A DNA stretch of 64,000 nt, from the NCBI RefSeq assembly GCF_027580225.2, contig NC_073359.2, forward strand, positions 12,579,001 to 12,643,000. The letters are read 5' to 3'. A program made the translations under genes and the position numbers. This stretch comes from Misgurnus anguillicaudatus (taxonomy: Eukaryota; Chordata; Actinopteri; Cypriniformes; Cobitidae). The notes beneath the pieces were generated by a model. It had not been told where the DNA came from, did not search any database, and saw only the letters and a program-made list of their open reading frames with translations. Below, in pieces: positions 11,601 through 24,499 of this stretch. Each line of letters begins with the position of its first letter. Position 1 is the stretch's first letter.

Positions 11601-14600
11601 AAAAAACAAACCTGAGGTCATTTAAAAAAAAAAGTATCCCTGCCGTTTTTCACAACGGTGTGCACACTTACATTGGTGCCCTTTGTTCAGTCACAAGCCG
11701 TTAAACATCAGCGATAATCATGCACGATATTCGTCCCGGTGTGTACATTACTTAAAGGGATAGTTCATCCAAAATAAAAATTTCGTCATCATTTACTCAC
11801 CTTCAGGTTGTTCCAAACCTTTATACATTTCTTAGTTCTGCTGAATGCCAATAAAGATATTTTAAAGAGAGTTTGTAACCAGACCGCTTTGGGCCACTAT
11901 TGACTTTCACAGTAGGAAAAACTACTATGAAAGTCAATTTTGGCCCAAAGTGTTCTGGTTACAAACTTTCTTCAAAATATCTTTTTTTTTGTTTTAACAG
12001 AACAAAGAAATTTATACAGGTTTGGAACAACCTAAAGGTGAGGAAATAATGAAGAATAATTTTTTGGGGTGATCTCTTTAAGAATTACACTCATAAATGT
12101 TTCATCCTTAAAAACAACAACAAAAAAATATATATATTTTTTTATTTAACATTTCCATTACTGGAAACCTGTACATAGCTCATATCCAATTGTGTGTGTC
12201 GCATAGACGTTGTCATCGTCTTGCTGCCCCCTCCCCGTTCTGTGATTGGTTCCCAATTTGAGGGGAAAATTTGGTCCATGGTCTCCATGCTAGACTTGCA
12301 GCGTGAATAAATTTGTGCACAAGGCAGCATGGGGAAAACCCAGGCTAATATATATATATATTTTTACACACATATTTTTACACTGATTCTGAAATTGATG
12401 CTAGTTGCCGAAAGTCAGGGCCAGCCTACACAATCTGGGAAGTAAGATTTCACAGAAAATAATGTAGTGTATGATGGACACAGACTCATAGCTTAAGGCT
12501 ATGATTCCATCCCACAGGAGGATATGAAACATGTTTTAAGACATGTTTAAGACAATTTAATAACACTTTCCCTCCAGTTTCACAGACAAAGCTTAAGCCA
12601 GTCCCAGAAAAAAATGCTTGTTTGAGCTGTTGTAACTGAAAGAAACTTGTCTCACAATGCACATCACTTTTCTTTTGTCCAACAGTGGCTATGGCAGATA
12701 AAGAAGTATCCGGCATGGGAGAAAGTTCTGTCACAATCACAAATGGCACAGAGACTCCACCAGCAGACTCCACACCTCTTTCCACCTGTAATGGTAAAAT
12801 GTCTCATTCAATAGAACTGACATGTTGTTGTTGTTGTTTTACTAAGGCAAGTTTATAAAAGCTACTTAAATCCCTTAATTGAACTATAGCCTAATCCGGG
12901 TGTAGTCTAAGGCCCTGTTTACATTAGAGCATTTGCGTTTTAAAACAGCATTTTAAAATGAAAACGATCCTCGTTTATACTGGCATTTTAAAAATAATCT
13001 TCATCCACACCATAAACGCATGAAACATGACCAATCACGTAACTGGGCATGCACATAAAAGTGTAAAATAACTTATTACTCTAATAATAGCTTACCTTTG
13101 CACATTTATGCAGCCTAGGGGTGTGCGATATTGAAAAAAATTAATACCTGGGTCCTTTGCTGGCAACTACAACAGACACTAATTTTGAACCTATAAAAAT
13201 GTGTTTGGGAAAGTCTTATACTGTTTTAGCTTGCCCCTGCAACATATTAATATGATTAATAGGTTAATTTTGATTTTATAACTAAACAGAAAGGTCTTTA
13301 TGATTTAAAAAGAAAGCATTCAAGTGAACAGTACTAAACTAACTTGAAGCAAAAATAAATTTCAGCAAATGCAAACTTCAATCAAACATAGTAAGAGAAA
13401 TGCTTACTGTATTGCATTAATTTTTAAAAGTGTGAGAGGTATGTGCACGTCCTCCGCTAGCAACACAGAAATAGCTAAAAGCTCAAGTGGCTAAAGGAGC
13501 ATTAAATATTAATGACGTTGTTGAGTTTATTGTTTTTATTAATTTATATTCACAAAACGTATCAACAAAACATTGATTAAAATTAGGAGACAAATTATAT
13601 GAAACGAAATTTATTTTAAAGTAGCTAACAAAACTTAAATTAAACTCAAAAATAATGTCTGACCCATTACAATTCTCCCGTCATATTGGCCTTTACAACG
13701 CCCTATATGGCGTTTAAAATTACAGTCTATCTTTTGTAATAAGCTAACTAAATTTAAACAAAACAACAACAACATTACAACAATATTCAAACCTAACAAT
13801 ACTCAAACATAAATGTAAAACAGACATTATCTATAAGAATACATGTTAAAACATTCTGACATAGTGTTTATAATAGCTGGTTGGTAGATGTTTACTATTT
13901 TTGGCAAAACCTCCATTGCAAACCTCCATTTACCTGAATAAAAATAATTTTTACCTTGAAAATGATGCGCTGTCACGTTAACATCAGCTGTTAGTTTACA
14001 TAAGACTCCATCTACATTTACACTCAGCGCAACGTCTGAGTTCTCAAACTAAAACAGGGTCTGCAACGAATCCGTTTATGAGGGTCGAAAACGGTGGTGT
14101 AGTGTAGATGAAAGGCGTAAACGTAGCAAAAGTAACGCGTTTTAAAGGATAACCACATTAATGTAAACATAGCCTAAGCCAGGGGTCTCCAAACTATGTC
14201 CTGAAGGGTCACTGTCCTGCAGAGTCTATCTCTAACCCATATTAAACACACCTGAACAAGATCAACAACACAGAAATAGCTAAAAGCTATTTCTGTGTTA
14301 GCTAAAAGTTATTTCCATAATCAAGGTCTAATTATGTGTACTAGAAACTTTCAAGCAGGTCTGCTAAGGCAAGTTGGAGCTAAACTCTTGAAGACCCCTG
14401 GTCTAAGCCCTGTCTGTGAAATTGTTTTTATTGTTTAGGTGTCTCCTAAGCATTTTAGTTTCTTGTGCCTGGAAAGAGGTTACGAATTGTATAGTGTATT
14501 CCAGACTTTAAATAGATTTGTTTAAAATGTGTTGATTACATAATTTTTCACAATTGTATTTTTCCAACAGTGGCAAACGCAGATAAAGCAGCAAGCAGCA

Positions 14601-16432
14601 TGGAAGAGAGTCCTGCAACAAACAACACACAGACTCCACCAGCAGACTCCACAGCAGACTCTGATTCAGAGCTTACGCATGAGCCTGTCACTTTTTTCCT
14701 TCCTCCTGCATCTTCCTTTTTGGCTTCTCCTGATTCCTTTACCACCCCCTCTCCTATGCCTTTATCCATCGCTCCTCTGGTGTCCCCCCAGACTCATCCT
14801 GTTTTCAAGTCCTCTCTGTCTAGTTCTGTATCTTCTTCCCCGGCTTCTCCTCTGCCACCAACCTCTACCCTTTCTACCTGTTCTAAACTTTCCACTGAGC
14901 TAGGCAGTCTAAGCCCAGTATCTTCCTCACGGAAAAAAGGACAAATAAAGAGGAAAGCAGACCCTAAAGGTATGTGTGAATTTGTTAATTTTTGTTTTTA
15001 TTTATTTATTTATTTGACAAATAAAAACTATGCTTGATTTTGCACTGTGAAACAGTTTTGTCAATTGTAAGAATGCATTTCTCATAGTTTTTTGAAAAGG
15101 ACTGTTTTTGAATTCTACAAATGTACATATTGTAATATTTTCTTTTGCACATATTGCAACATTTATTTATTTATCTATTTATTTTAACACACGCTTGTCC
15201 TTTTTGTTGCCTCTTTGATCTGAGTGCTTCATATGTAAGCCCTTTTGGATAAAAACAATAAAATGATTACATTAACAACTTTTTAAAAGTCTAATTGTCC
15301 TTTGAAAAATGTCTTTATCCATGACACTCATGGTAATGTTAAGATGTTTGTTGGACTTTATGTTTTACTTATATCTGTTACAAATAATAACCATCCTTTA
15401 ATTTGTTACAGAATGCCCCATGCATGAAGAATCAACCAGTTTCCCTTACAAAAAAATAATAAGGAAAAGAATCAGGGAGGTTTGTTTCAAAAAGAAAAAA
15501 AAACACATTGACAATAACAATATCAATTTGCTGTGTGTTGTAAACATTGCCAAATATACTAAATAATAATGTAGGGTTTAGGTATTCAAATAATTCATGT
15601 TAAAATGTTCAACTATGGATTTTAAAAAGTAATATTTTACTTCACAATTTACGTAGTTTGACAAAAAAATAAAAACTGGTCCCATGTTTTATATATCCCA
15701 TAAGTTTTATTTTATAAAATCCATTAGTTTTATTATGTTACACTTAGTTCCACTGACTAATAATATTACTTTGATTTCACTTGGATTTAATGTTGTCTTT
15801 ACCATTTAGCAGTATTATTGTTAGTAAAAGTGTAACTTATACTGTATGTGTTAGAATAATGTCATTAACTTCTCCTTGTTTCTTTTTGTTTTTGCTAAGG
15901 GCCATACGGAGGTGTTGGTTCAGTGGCATCCTTGCTCTGGATGGTATGCATATTATCTGATGTTTACTGTACTGTTGAAAATTGAACAGAATTAACAACA
16001 ACAAAAAACATTTATTTATATAAACACAATAACATAAAGATAATAAACTTTACATTAACATTTATTCATCTTTAACCGCAAGATCGATCAGTGACACTAA
16101 AGTCAAATTGTCAAGCAAGTCACATAACAAAGTAATAATGTTTTGCAGTGTAGTACATTCAATATAAAATAAATTGAAATGTATGGTTAAAAATGATTTT
16201 TTTCCCATCATTATGATCATACCATCATTACCCCATGGAATATTAAAAAATAGAACGCATGCATACCTAAAACCTACATGTCTTATTGTACAGTGACAAG
16301 TTGGTATTTATTGTATCCTAGTAATGAACATAAATAAATAATGTGACTATAGTAACACTATTGCTGTCTTACAGTGGGAAAAAGTGGAAGAACTCCTGGG
16401 AGCCAAGTGGAAACATTCAGAGTTTATCCTGA
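8605..16432 (+). CDS. Zinc-ribbon and chromodomain-like protein of the KDZ element
   Basis: Spliced model of eight coding exons: 8605-8799, 8947-9109, 9580-9681, 12686-12793, 14571-14969, 15412-15479, 15900-15943, 16375-16432. All introns are GT-AG and phases join, giving 1137 nt (378 aa plus TGA). The ATG follows the first acceptor directly, so the 5' UTR lies in upstream exons. Residues 7-24 form a zinc ribbon (CxxC, 10 residues, CxxC). Residues 66-119 (exon 2) are an unrecognised segment. Exons 3, 4 and the start of 5 encode three copies of a block beginning VA-x-ADK and ending TPPA(D/N)ST. Exon 5 adds a Ser/Pro/Thr-rich linker and a basic patch. Residues about 333-374 resemble a chromodomain: a basic KKIIRKRIRE stretch, EVLVQW, then SWEPSGNI. 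The gene converges on the transposase and is probably an accessory protein of the element; its function is inferred. Confidence is high for the exons and moderate for the role. Confidence 0.82.
10123..11323. mobile_element. hAT-like non-autonomous element, 1201 bp
   Basis: The ends are CAGAGATGTATAaAGTAC and the inverted ACTATACATCTCTG. A perfect 8-bp duplication TTCTTAAC is at 10115-10122 and 11324-11331. Bases next to both ends are rich in AAGTAC/GTACTT words. There is no transposase ORF. It carries a nested TTAA MITE. Confidence 0.92.
10509..10882. mobile_element. Nested TTAA MITE, 374 bp
   Basis: The ends are TTAAAGGTGCAGTGTGTAA and the inverted TTACACACTGCACCTTTAA. It lies wholly inside the hAT-like element, so it arrived later. 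A fragment of the same family is at 2440-2575. Confidence 0.9.
11752..12081. mobile_element. Palindromic TTAA MITE, 330 bp
   Basis: It starts TTAAAGGGATAGTTCATCC and ends GGGGTGATCTCTTTAA. The two halves are inverted copies around a centre near 11920 (GACTTTCA and TGAAAGTC). It lies in intron 3 of the + gene. Confidence 0.85.
12911..14174. mobile_element. PIF/Harbinger-like non-autonomous element, TAA flanks
   Basis: The ends are GGCCCTGTTTACATTA and the inverted TAATGTAAACATAGCC, flanked by TAA at 12908-12910 and 14175-14177. A 3-bp TAA duplication suits PIF/Harbinger. No transposase ORF is seen. Confidence 0.65.
14180..14400. mobile_element. hAT-like MITE, 221 bp
   Basis: The ends are CAGGGGTC and GACCCCTG. 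The 8-bp flanks are gcctaagc (14172-14179) and gtctaagc (14401-14408), one mismatch. Inside, an inverted AACACAGAAATAGCT / AGCTATTTCTGTGTT hairpin lies near 14265-14300. Confidence 0.85.
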
Positions 16433-17129
16433 AGATGTGTGTGTGTGTTTGTTGTGTTAAGATGTGTCAAGCCTTTTATGACAGTTACAGAGTTCTGATA
16501 TACAGTATGTTTGTTTTGTTTTGTTTTGTTTTGTGCTTGCTTTGTAAAGCATATAGTCATTCTGTGTTGTGTGTTTGATGACTAAACAACATTAAAAACA
16601 ATATGTCACTGGCTCTGTTTCTTCCTATACTCTTCATTTTAAAGATTGTTTATAATTTGTCTTTTAAGGCCAAATATATATTCACTGTAACTAAGTGTAT
16701 TTAGTGATGTTTACTGCTAAAAAATCTGATAAAACCAGATTCTTATTCTTATTGTTATTCATTACCATAAAGCACATGTTAGCTCACAGTCAAGATGGGT
16801 TTTTAAATCTAAAATATGTAAGATAGACCAATACATATTTGGACCTTGCCAAATGAGCAAACAACTGAAGCTGGCATTTCCTTTCTCTGCAGGTAAGAAC
16901 ACAAGGAAGACAGGGATTAAATACTATTAATACCAGAACAAAACTTTTTGTTAAATGATGCCCCTCACCATTCATATACACCTCTGGGTTTTGAGATAAC
17001 TGAACAATGTAGTCAATAATTTACATCTGTTATGAATCACCTAACCTCGCCTCTGCTCCTACCCATATTACAGAAACATCTTCACGCACTAGATTTAAAT
17101 AACATTTTGGCTGATTATATGCCTTTTTA

Positions 17130-17540
17130 ACAAGTGGGGACCAGTCAAATGTCCTCACTATTGTAAAGTATAACAACTTATAATTGAGGACAATTGGTCC
17201 TTACAGGTATGGTCAAAACAAGCACACACACATATGTTGTCTCCTTTGCACCAATAAACTGGTGTGGTGCAATATGGCTGGGGTCGCATCATTCAGGTGG
17301 ATGCTGCACATTGGTGGTGGTTGAATGTCCACCTTTAATATTTAAAGCGCTTTAAGTGTCCAGAAAAGTGCTATATAAATGTAATGAATAATAATTATTA
17401 TTAGGCTACACACATGTCTGGTTCACTATCCTTGTAGGGACTCTCCATAGTTTTTATACAGTAAACACTCACACACAGAAAGACACACACATACAGAGAG
17501 AGAGAGACAGACACATACACCACTAAAATGTCCCTAACCC
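17130..17540 (+). repeat. Retroposon tail and CA-rich repeat remnants
   Basis: The stretch 17270-17390 (GGTGGATGCTGCACATTGGT, then AAAGCGCTTTAAGTG and GTGCTATATAAATG) is the 3' region of a dispersed fish retroposon as I recognise it. Flanking pieces include GTGGGGACC, CA repeats and an AG repeat. It lies between the two convergent genes. Confidence 0.45.
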
Positions 17541-18639
17541 TAATTCCACATATCTATCTATCTACAGAATATTTAAGGGGCAAATTCTGTAACAATATTG
17601 GCTAATAACTGCCATCAGACTGAAACAACACCAACAGCCACAACAACAATAATAATGTTAATACAGGCTCAGTGAGCACAGTCAGTCAACACGTGAGATG
17701 ACACGATGATCACAGTGACATTACACCATTCACATACGGTGATAATCAGAGTGTGAGCTATACGTGAGTTCATTAATTGTGATTTCAGAATGTTGAGTTC
17801 ATTGTACAGTATGAGTGCACAATGAGGGTGCCATGACTTCACATAGTGCACAGTGAATGCACACACACTCTGCTATAGCAGGGCAGCACACATGTCTGGA
17901 AAATGTTGGCCCAAGAGTAGAACGTCACCTGTCTTGCCTATAACTTCTAAGGAATGTTATAGGAATTATCATAGGATCAAATTTAGGACACTTTCTACAC
18001 AGCATTTTATACAGCCATATGGTGTGTTGCCTAATGTGTATACATAAGCGATAAAATGTCAACAATAACAACAACATTATGGCATCAAGAAGCCTAAATA
18101 AAGGTTTTAGAAAGCTCACACATATTGGAGGTAAAAGTGACCAGGATTCACAGATTTGTTTTATCCAAGCATTGTGGCCTATGATTAGAGAGTCAGACTG
18201 GGATGTAACCCAGAGTGTGGTGGTTCGATTTTCACAGCTGGCAGGAAGTGATTGAATTTTGGGGTAGGCCTATTGCAGTTATAGTTGCCCTGTGTCTATG
18301 TGCGTTTGTGTGTGTTCATGACTTGCAGTGAATGGATTTACTATTCAGTGGATGGGTTAAATGCAGAGACAATCATGTCTCTTTCACTTTTTGTTTTATT
18401 GGCAGATATCATTCGCAATTAAAGGATGTCTCGGCAACATGTTTTTCATTTAGTAAACCTATATTAGCTCTCTGAGAGACATCTGGTACTTGTCATATCC
18501 TTTATGGGGTAGTATGAGCTCACAGTGAGCGTGCAGTGACCTCATACTGTGACCTAAGCACACTGTGACAACATTATGAGGATCTTTTGAGATCATGGTG
18601 ACTTTACTGAGAGATCAAATTGTATAGCCATCTAGACCG

Positions 18640-19534
18640 GCAAAAACATAAAGAGCTGGTTACCCAGAGAGCAAAGGGTGTTCGCTGTAGGACAGGAGAG
18701 ATCAAGACAGAGATGCACTTCCTCCTTTACTGCCACAATATCTATAAGAGATCTCTACTTCACCAAATACACTAACTTCATAAAAAATGTACAGCCATGA
18801 AGTAAAACACAAATTTTTATATTAGGAGACGGACAGACAGCAGTGGCTGTGAGATACATGTGGATGTGCCACAGCCTGAGAGACAGCAGGTGAATGTATG
18901 TTGTGTGTGTGTCTGACCTTAATGTGTTTTCCTACAGTACAACAGTGACCCTCAGTATGTGTGTTTATATGTTAAAACACTTTGATATGAAATGTTCATG
19001 TTCTTCTAAGGTTCTAAAAATCCACAGTAGCCTACTAAACTACTTATTTTTTTCTTGTAAACCTTTTTGCCTCATCCTCTAGCTGGCCCCCCTATACAAC
19101 TAACCTTACTCTGCATTGCCACCCTGACTATGGTTTATTCACTCCGCTACATTCAAAACATAGATACCGTACACTGGCGGCAAGTACTGAGAGACTTAGC
19201 AAGAGTTTCTTTGAGTAGGCCGTCCGGTATCTAAATGGTAGTTTGTAGGCACTTTAAGTATGCACATGTATGTATGTATGTGAATATGTATGTATATGTG
19301 TCTATATATGCATGTGTATGTATATGTATGTATGTATGTATGTTTATGTAGGTGTATGCGTAGGTATATGTATATGTGTACATGTGTATGTATGTATGGA
19401 TCTGCAATAACCTCCAGATATCCTGATTGTATTGTTATTCTAGTTTGTTACTGTTTTGTTTTGGGTTGAGTAGCACGGAGCCGTCTGTAACATTTCACTG
19501 CATTGTATGTATGTGACAAATAAATCTGAATCAT
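18640..19534 (+). pseudogene. 3' fragment of a LINE (non-LTR retrotransposon)
   Basis: The + strand frame from about 18654 reads GVRCRTGEIKTEMHFLLYCH, resembling the Cys/His C-terminus of fish LINE reverse transcriptases (C-x-GE, HFLL-x-C). It is followed by non-coding DNA, a TATG microsatellite (19258-19405) and an end ATGTGACAAATAAATCTGAATC that resembles a LINE 3' tail. The 5' part is missing. Confidence 0.6.
19258..19405 (+). repeat. TATG microsatellite
   Basis: Imperfect TATG/TATA units inside the LINE 3' region. Confidence 0.85.
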
Positions 19535-20642
19535 TATTTACATCCATTCAAAACCTATAACTTGATCTTAGGCCTACTCTAAAGCCACGATGGGTTGGTG
19601 TTAAGCTAAGCAATGAGTGCTTGGACATGTGAAAAGCGTGAGGCACTGATGAATTAGTGTGGTATTTTGTTTGGTTGTGTTTAAAAAAGGAAATCAAGTT
19701 ACTTCCTCTTAGATTGTTGTATTACATAGAGAATTGTGTGTCATGTTTAGCAAAGGTGTTTTATGAATTACAAAACTAAGTACTGATGATACATCTAGTT
19801 TAATTTTCACATAGGCTAGTACACATATTTGTTGTACTGCAACACAAGGATTCACAGGCATTTTATTTTATATAATTGTTGTATTATTTGGTGCAAAAAA
19901 TAAAGCAATATGAATGGTGTTTACATTAACTTTTATATATTATGAACACTATTATCTTGCTTTGGCCACATCTCACCAAAATGCCATTGTTTATTATTTT
20001 ATAACCTTCAGTATCAGCATTTAGGGCACTATGATCACATTGATATTGTTAAGGGCATATATATTGTTATTTTGCACCATGATCTATTACAATATATAAA
20101 ATATAAAGACATTGTATTCCACAAATTCTTAATGAGTACATAAGTATTTTGTATTTTCATGATCACTATAGTAGTTAATGTAACATGTGAAAATTTGGCT
20201 TTAGAAGAATAAAAATATAAAACTTAAGATTAAATATTAAATATGTCTATACAAATTAATATGAAATATATTACCTTTAGAACCAAAATGTGAATATAAA
20301 TATGTATTCAATATGCAATAAATAACATATGTAACAGTTATACTGCAACATACTGCCCAATGTAAAATCTGAAATATAAAAAGGATCAAAGTAAGCAGGC
20401 TTTGCTAGCTGTGTCTCTGTCACAATAGTGACAGATGCTCATGGCTAATGTAAAGCCTTCTGATATCCAAATTTGAGGAAAATGAGAACATGTTGGTGTA
20501 AGAAAAAACAACAAACACAGTAGCTCATGCTTAGAATGACTTTTACTTATTATTTTGTTTAATAAATCTGAAAAATATTTAAATAAATTGCAAAGAATCA
20601 AAGAGTGCTTCCAATGTTTGCGGCTTTAAAATGTAAAATTCT
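19535..20642. other. Non-coding DNA between the convergent genes
   Basis: AT-rich with no gene seen. Several AATAAA-like words on either strand could serve 3' ends, but none can be assigned with confidence. Confidence 0.4.
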
Positions 20643-21679
20643 TTAAAATTCATCTTCAGAAAATTCTGAGCTGCTGTTGTCCTCAATCTCCTCTTCAGCA
20701 TCTTCCTGCAGCATGAAGAAGGAAGGGTCTGTGTTGACACTGCCATAGGTGCTGGCGACTGCTGCAAGTTTTTGCTGCAGAATGTGCCGCTTGTGTAAGA
20801 TACAGCAGTGCAGCCCCCTGTGTCCCTCTTCAGTCAGCTCTCTTGGTGGATCTAAAGTAAAAAGTGAAGAAAACTGACATTGATAATCAGGCAGCATTTC
20901 AGGAACTATATAGTGGGGAAAATGCCCTGCAGTTTGAGTGCCCAACTCTGGTGTTTTACTGTTCATTAATGTGCAATAAATAAATAAATAAATAAATAGA
21001 AAAACAGCTAGCAAAACTTAAAAACTTTTTTTAAGAGGTGATTTAAAAATACTTTTAAATTTGAAGCAATATTTACAAGAAACAAATATCCTGCTGCTTA
21101 CAGGCATTAACATATTTTGACATTATTAAAACAACAACAGCAACAACATTTATAATACATACTATGGATCTTGATGTCCTCTTTAATCTCCCGAAGGAAG
21201 GTGTCCAGTTGGTCCAATGTATTTTTAAGATGTTGATAATGCTGAGTCATCTCTTTCACTATTATTATCTTCTCCTCATCCATGCGCTTGGCCAGCATGA
21301 CTTGGTCAAACAGCCGCCTCTTCAAGCGGAGACTAACCACTATTTTGTTTAAATAAAATTGGAAGGTAAAAAAAATTAAAACACATTCAATTTTTCAGCT
21401 TTATGCCTAGCACAGTGCTCTTCATTAATAATTTTGTGTGCCTTGATAATAATATTGATAAATAAACTTGTCCAACAAGGAAAATGTATAAGGGTAATAA
21501 TCTAGATAATGCCCTATAAAATATCCTATCATCCCAAATTATAAATATAATTATGCAGCCAAAACACCCAAATGATAACAACTGAAGCAAAACACTACAA
21601 TTTAACAAATAAAGTTAAAGAAATGCTAATAGCAGTATCAAGATGTGTGCTTTTCATTTAAGACATACTGTGTTGGCTG

Positions 21680-22016
21680 TAGGGCTGTGCAAAAAATCGA
21701 CTGCGATTATCATGTGCGTGTCATCAGTAAAGCCGGTTCGGTGATTAGTATTAAATCGGCATCAGCTGCTTTCAGATGGAGCGGCATTTATTACACAGAC
21801 CCGTAGTTCACCGAGAAGCTAGGCAAAATCGGGTTCATAATCGAGGAAAATCGACTCCGATTATCTATGCGATTTTGCTTCTCGGTGAACTACGGGTCTG
21901 TGTAATAAATGCAGCTCCATCTGAAAGCAGCTGATGCCGATTTACTTCTAATCACTGAACCGGCTTTACTGATGACACGCGCATGATAATCGCAGTCGAT
22001 TTTTTGCACAGCTCTA
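21680..22016. mobile_element. hAT-like palindromic MITE, 337 bp
   Basis: The ends are TAGGGCTGTGCAAAAAATCG and its near-perfect inverse. The perfect 8-bp duplication GTTGGCTG is at 21672-21679 and 22017-22024. The arms are almost fully complementary over about 150 bp. It lies in a transposase intron. Confidence 0.93.
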
Positions 22017-22582
22017 GTTGGCTGTGTTACATATTGCATGATGTAGGATATTAAATATTAGTGTTAGGATAAAAGTGTTAAATTGCTGACTGGTATTCAT
22101 TGAATCAAACGAATTATGTGAATTAAAAAAAGCACAAAAATACAACAATACTAACCACATCTCCTTGTGCTTCCCAAGGCAGAATGAAATCATCAGAGAG
22201 ACAGCATGCTGCTTCTGTGTCAATTTTCTCTTCACAGCCAGGAAGGGTGTTGTACTGCACTATCTTCTCTCGGAGTGTCTTTTTGAGCTCACCAAGTCTT
22301 CTCCGTTTGCGCTGCCTTGTTTGGTTGCTGTCTGTAAGGTTAAAAAAAGTGATTAGGAAAAAGAAAAAAAGCAAGCTGAGTAAAAGTACCAAATACCATT
22401 CTGTCGATACAGATCACGCTTCTTTCTTCGGATCGAATAAATGATCTCATCAATTTCTTTCTGGAGCTCTTCCTGGCTACCGGGAGTACTGTCTCTCTCT
22501 AGAAAAACAGAAATAGCCAAAGTAAACATTACAGAAAACATGGTATCACCACAGAAATGTAGCCAAATGTATGGAAAAAGTA

Positions 22583-23122
22583 CCATATTTTCCGGACTAC
22601 AAGTGTTTTTTTTTCCATAGTTTGGCCGGTGCTGCGTCTTATAGTCAGGTGCGCCTTGTAAGTCAGAATGAATTAATTTGGACATATGAGAGGCAAGAGA
22701 CAACATTACAGTCTACAGCCGCAATAGTCTGTTATATGATGCTCCTGTATTTATGTAATCTAATGAATTTAGTGATGTGGAATGACGAGCCTGCGAACTT
22801 GATGCATGCTGGCTTGTTCTGTTAATATCGCCTATTCAGCCTCTCAGGTATGCTCTGTATGCTATTGTTGATTGTCTAAATAACTGATAATGTCACGTTT
22901 AACGTACAGACACAGATTTAGCCTGCTGTTCTGTCTGCTATTGTTTAGTTGAATAACTCGTCTTTCCAGATTAAATGTCTGTTCTTCGGCTTGGATTTTG
23001 TGAAATAATTTTCTAAATAAATGCAACGTATAGTCTACTGCGACTAATATATGTTATTTCGTCTTCATGAAGCATTTTTAATTGATGCAACTCCGGAGCG
23101 ACTTATAGTCTGGAAAATACGG
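22583..23122. mobile_element. Non-autonomous DNA transposon, 540 bp
   Basis: The ends are CCATATTTTCCGGACTACAAG and the inverted CTTATAGTCTGGAAAATACGG. It lies in the transposase intron between exons 23272-23155 and 22498-22397, ending about 30 bp from the former. No ORF matches a transposase. Confidence 0.75.
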
Positions 23123-24499
23123 AACCATTGTATACACTCGCAATTATGACATACCAGTTGCTGCCCATTGCTGCACCTCACACACCCACCGATCTGCATC
23201 CTCCTCAGAGATGTTTAACTCCTGCTTGAGACTCTCAAGATTGGCTGCTTCCATTTCAGCCCTCTGTGTAGTCTATTTAAAAAAATAAAAATTACTAGTA
23301 TCACTACAAAATTAGTGAACACGGCCCCACACTACCAAAAATTATGCAGTCAAGATTTGGGAAATTCTCAGGGGTCAGCACAGCTAGAATGCAATGGCTG
23401 AGCCTTGCCCTAGAAGAATCACTTCCTTGATCATGGTGCTTTAAGTAAATGACAACAACATCTATAGTCAAAATTGATTTACTGCATCAAGTACCTACTG
23501 TCTTTTGACATATTTTTGAAACATCTTTGTACTATAAAAAATGTGAAGTTAATATTTGTAGGTAATCGACACCAGTTTAACGTCGGTAGACCATGTAATA
23601 CAAATTTATGTCAAAACACCTCCAGGGCCCAGAAAACACCTCAGGACCTAAAACATACAGTGTAGCCTTCTTACTTTGACAAATCTTTTTGCCAGTGTCT
23701 TGTGAAGACTCTCCACCTTCCTATTGTTCCATGCCATGGCAAGCACAGTTATCATATCTGCTCTGCCTTTTAAAACAAAACAGATAAGAACAAATTAATT
23801 GTACAATCTAGTATTATGTGTCCAACACAAGGGTTATTTCTTTTTTTAACCAACCTGACTTGGTCATGTACTTTGTAGTAAGAGCTGCCCTTGAAAGGAA
23901 ACTATTGACCTGTTCCACCTCTTCACCGACAGTATTTCCTGCACCATCTTGGCTTCTACCACCCCACCTAACCTGCTCCAAAACATAAGATCAAGACATT
24001 TGTCTTAAAATCTTATTTATTAGTTGGTGTATCCTCAATGAATTTGGTGCCATTAGCAAATTTTATTATTTTAATGATCTTAGGTAGAATTATCATGAAA
24101 GCAAAGCTTTCATAACAGCAGTTGTGCAATTACAATTTTAACTGTAATGTTAATAATGTTTTAAAAGTTCATCAGTGTTGTGTGTATATTACCCAAAACG
24201 CACACTTAATAAGTTATTTTAAACTTATCCTTGAGGATGTCTCACTGATATGACACACTTGATTTAACTCATCAGCTCATTAGTAGAGACTTGAATTGGA
24301 CCTGAACTGGGTGTGTCAGAAAAGGGAGACATACTGTACAAAATGCAGAGCTGGGGGTCATCCAGGACAGGTTTGGCAACCACTGCAAGTATATCACTAA
24401 TGTGCATAACCTTTTCTGAAACATGCATATTGAAAGACATAGAAATCCAGCAAATGTTTTTCTGATGCCGTAAGGATATGCTCCTGAAACATATTTCCC

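Larger units (their letters stand above)
9773..11751. mobile_element. Non-autonomous element in intron 3, interrupted
   Basis: The left end CATACACACCAGGAC then TATCGTGCATG is inverted at the right end (CATGCACGATATTCGTCCCG then GTGTGTAC). The hAT-like element at 10123-11323 sits inside it. Confidence 0.6.
12575..14422. mobile_element. MITE enclosing coding exon 4 of the + gene
   Basis: The left part (CAGTTTCACAGACAAaGCTTAAG at 12575) and right part (TTAATTGAACTAtaGCCTAATC near 12878, then GTCTAAGCCCTGTCTGTGAAA at 14401) match the two halves of the intact copy at 24500-24733. Between them lie exon 12686-12793 with its splice sites, a TAA-flanked insertion (12911-14174) and a hAT-like insertion (14180-14400). 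Confidence 0.7.

Noticed and set aside
17460..17515. CRISPR-like or other spaced direct repeats
   Set aside because: Simple CA/AG microsatellite. No spaced repeat array exists in the window, and the DNA is eukaryotic.
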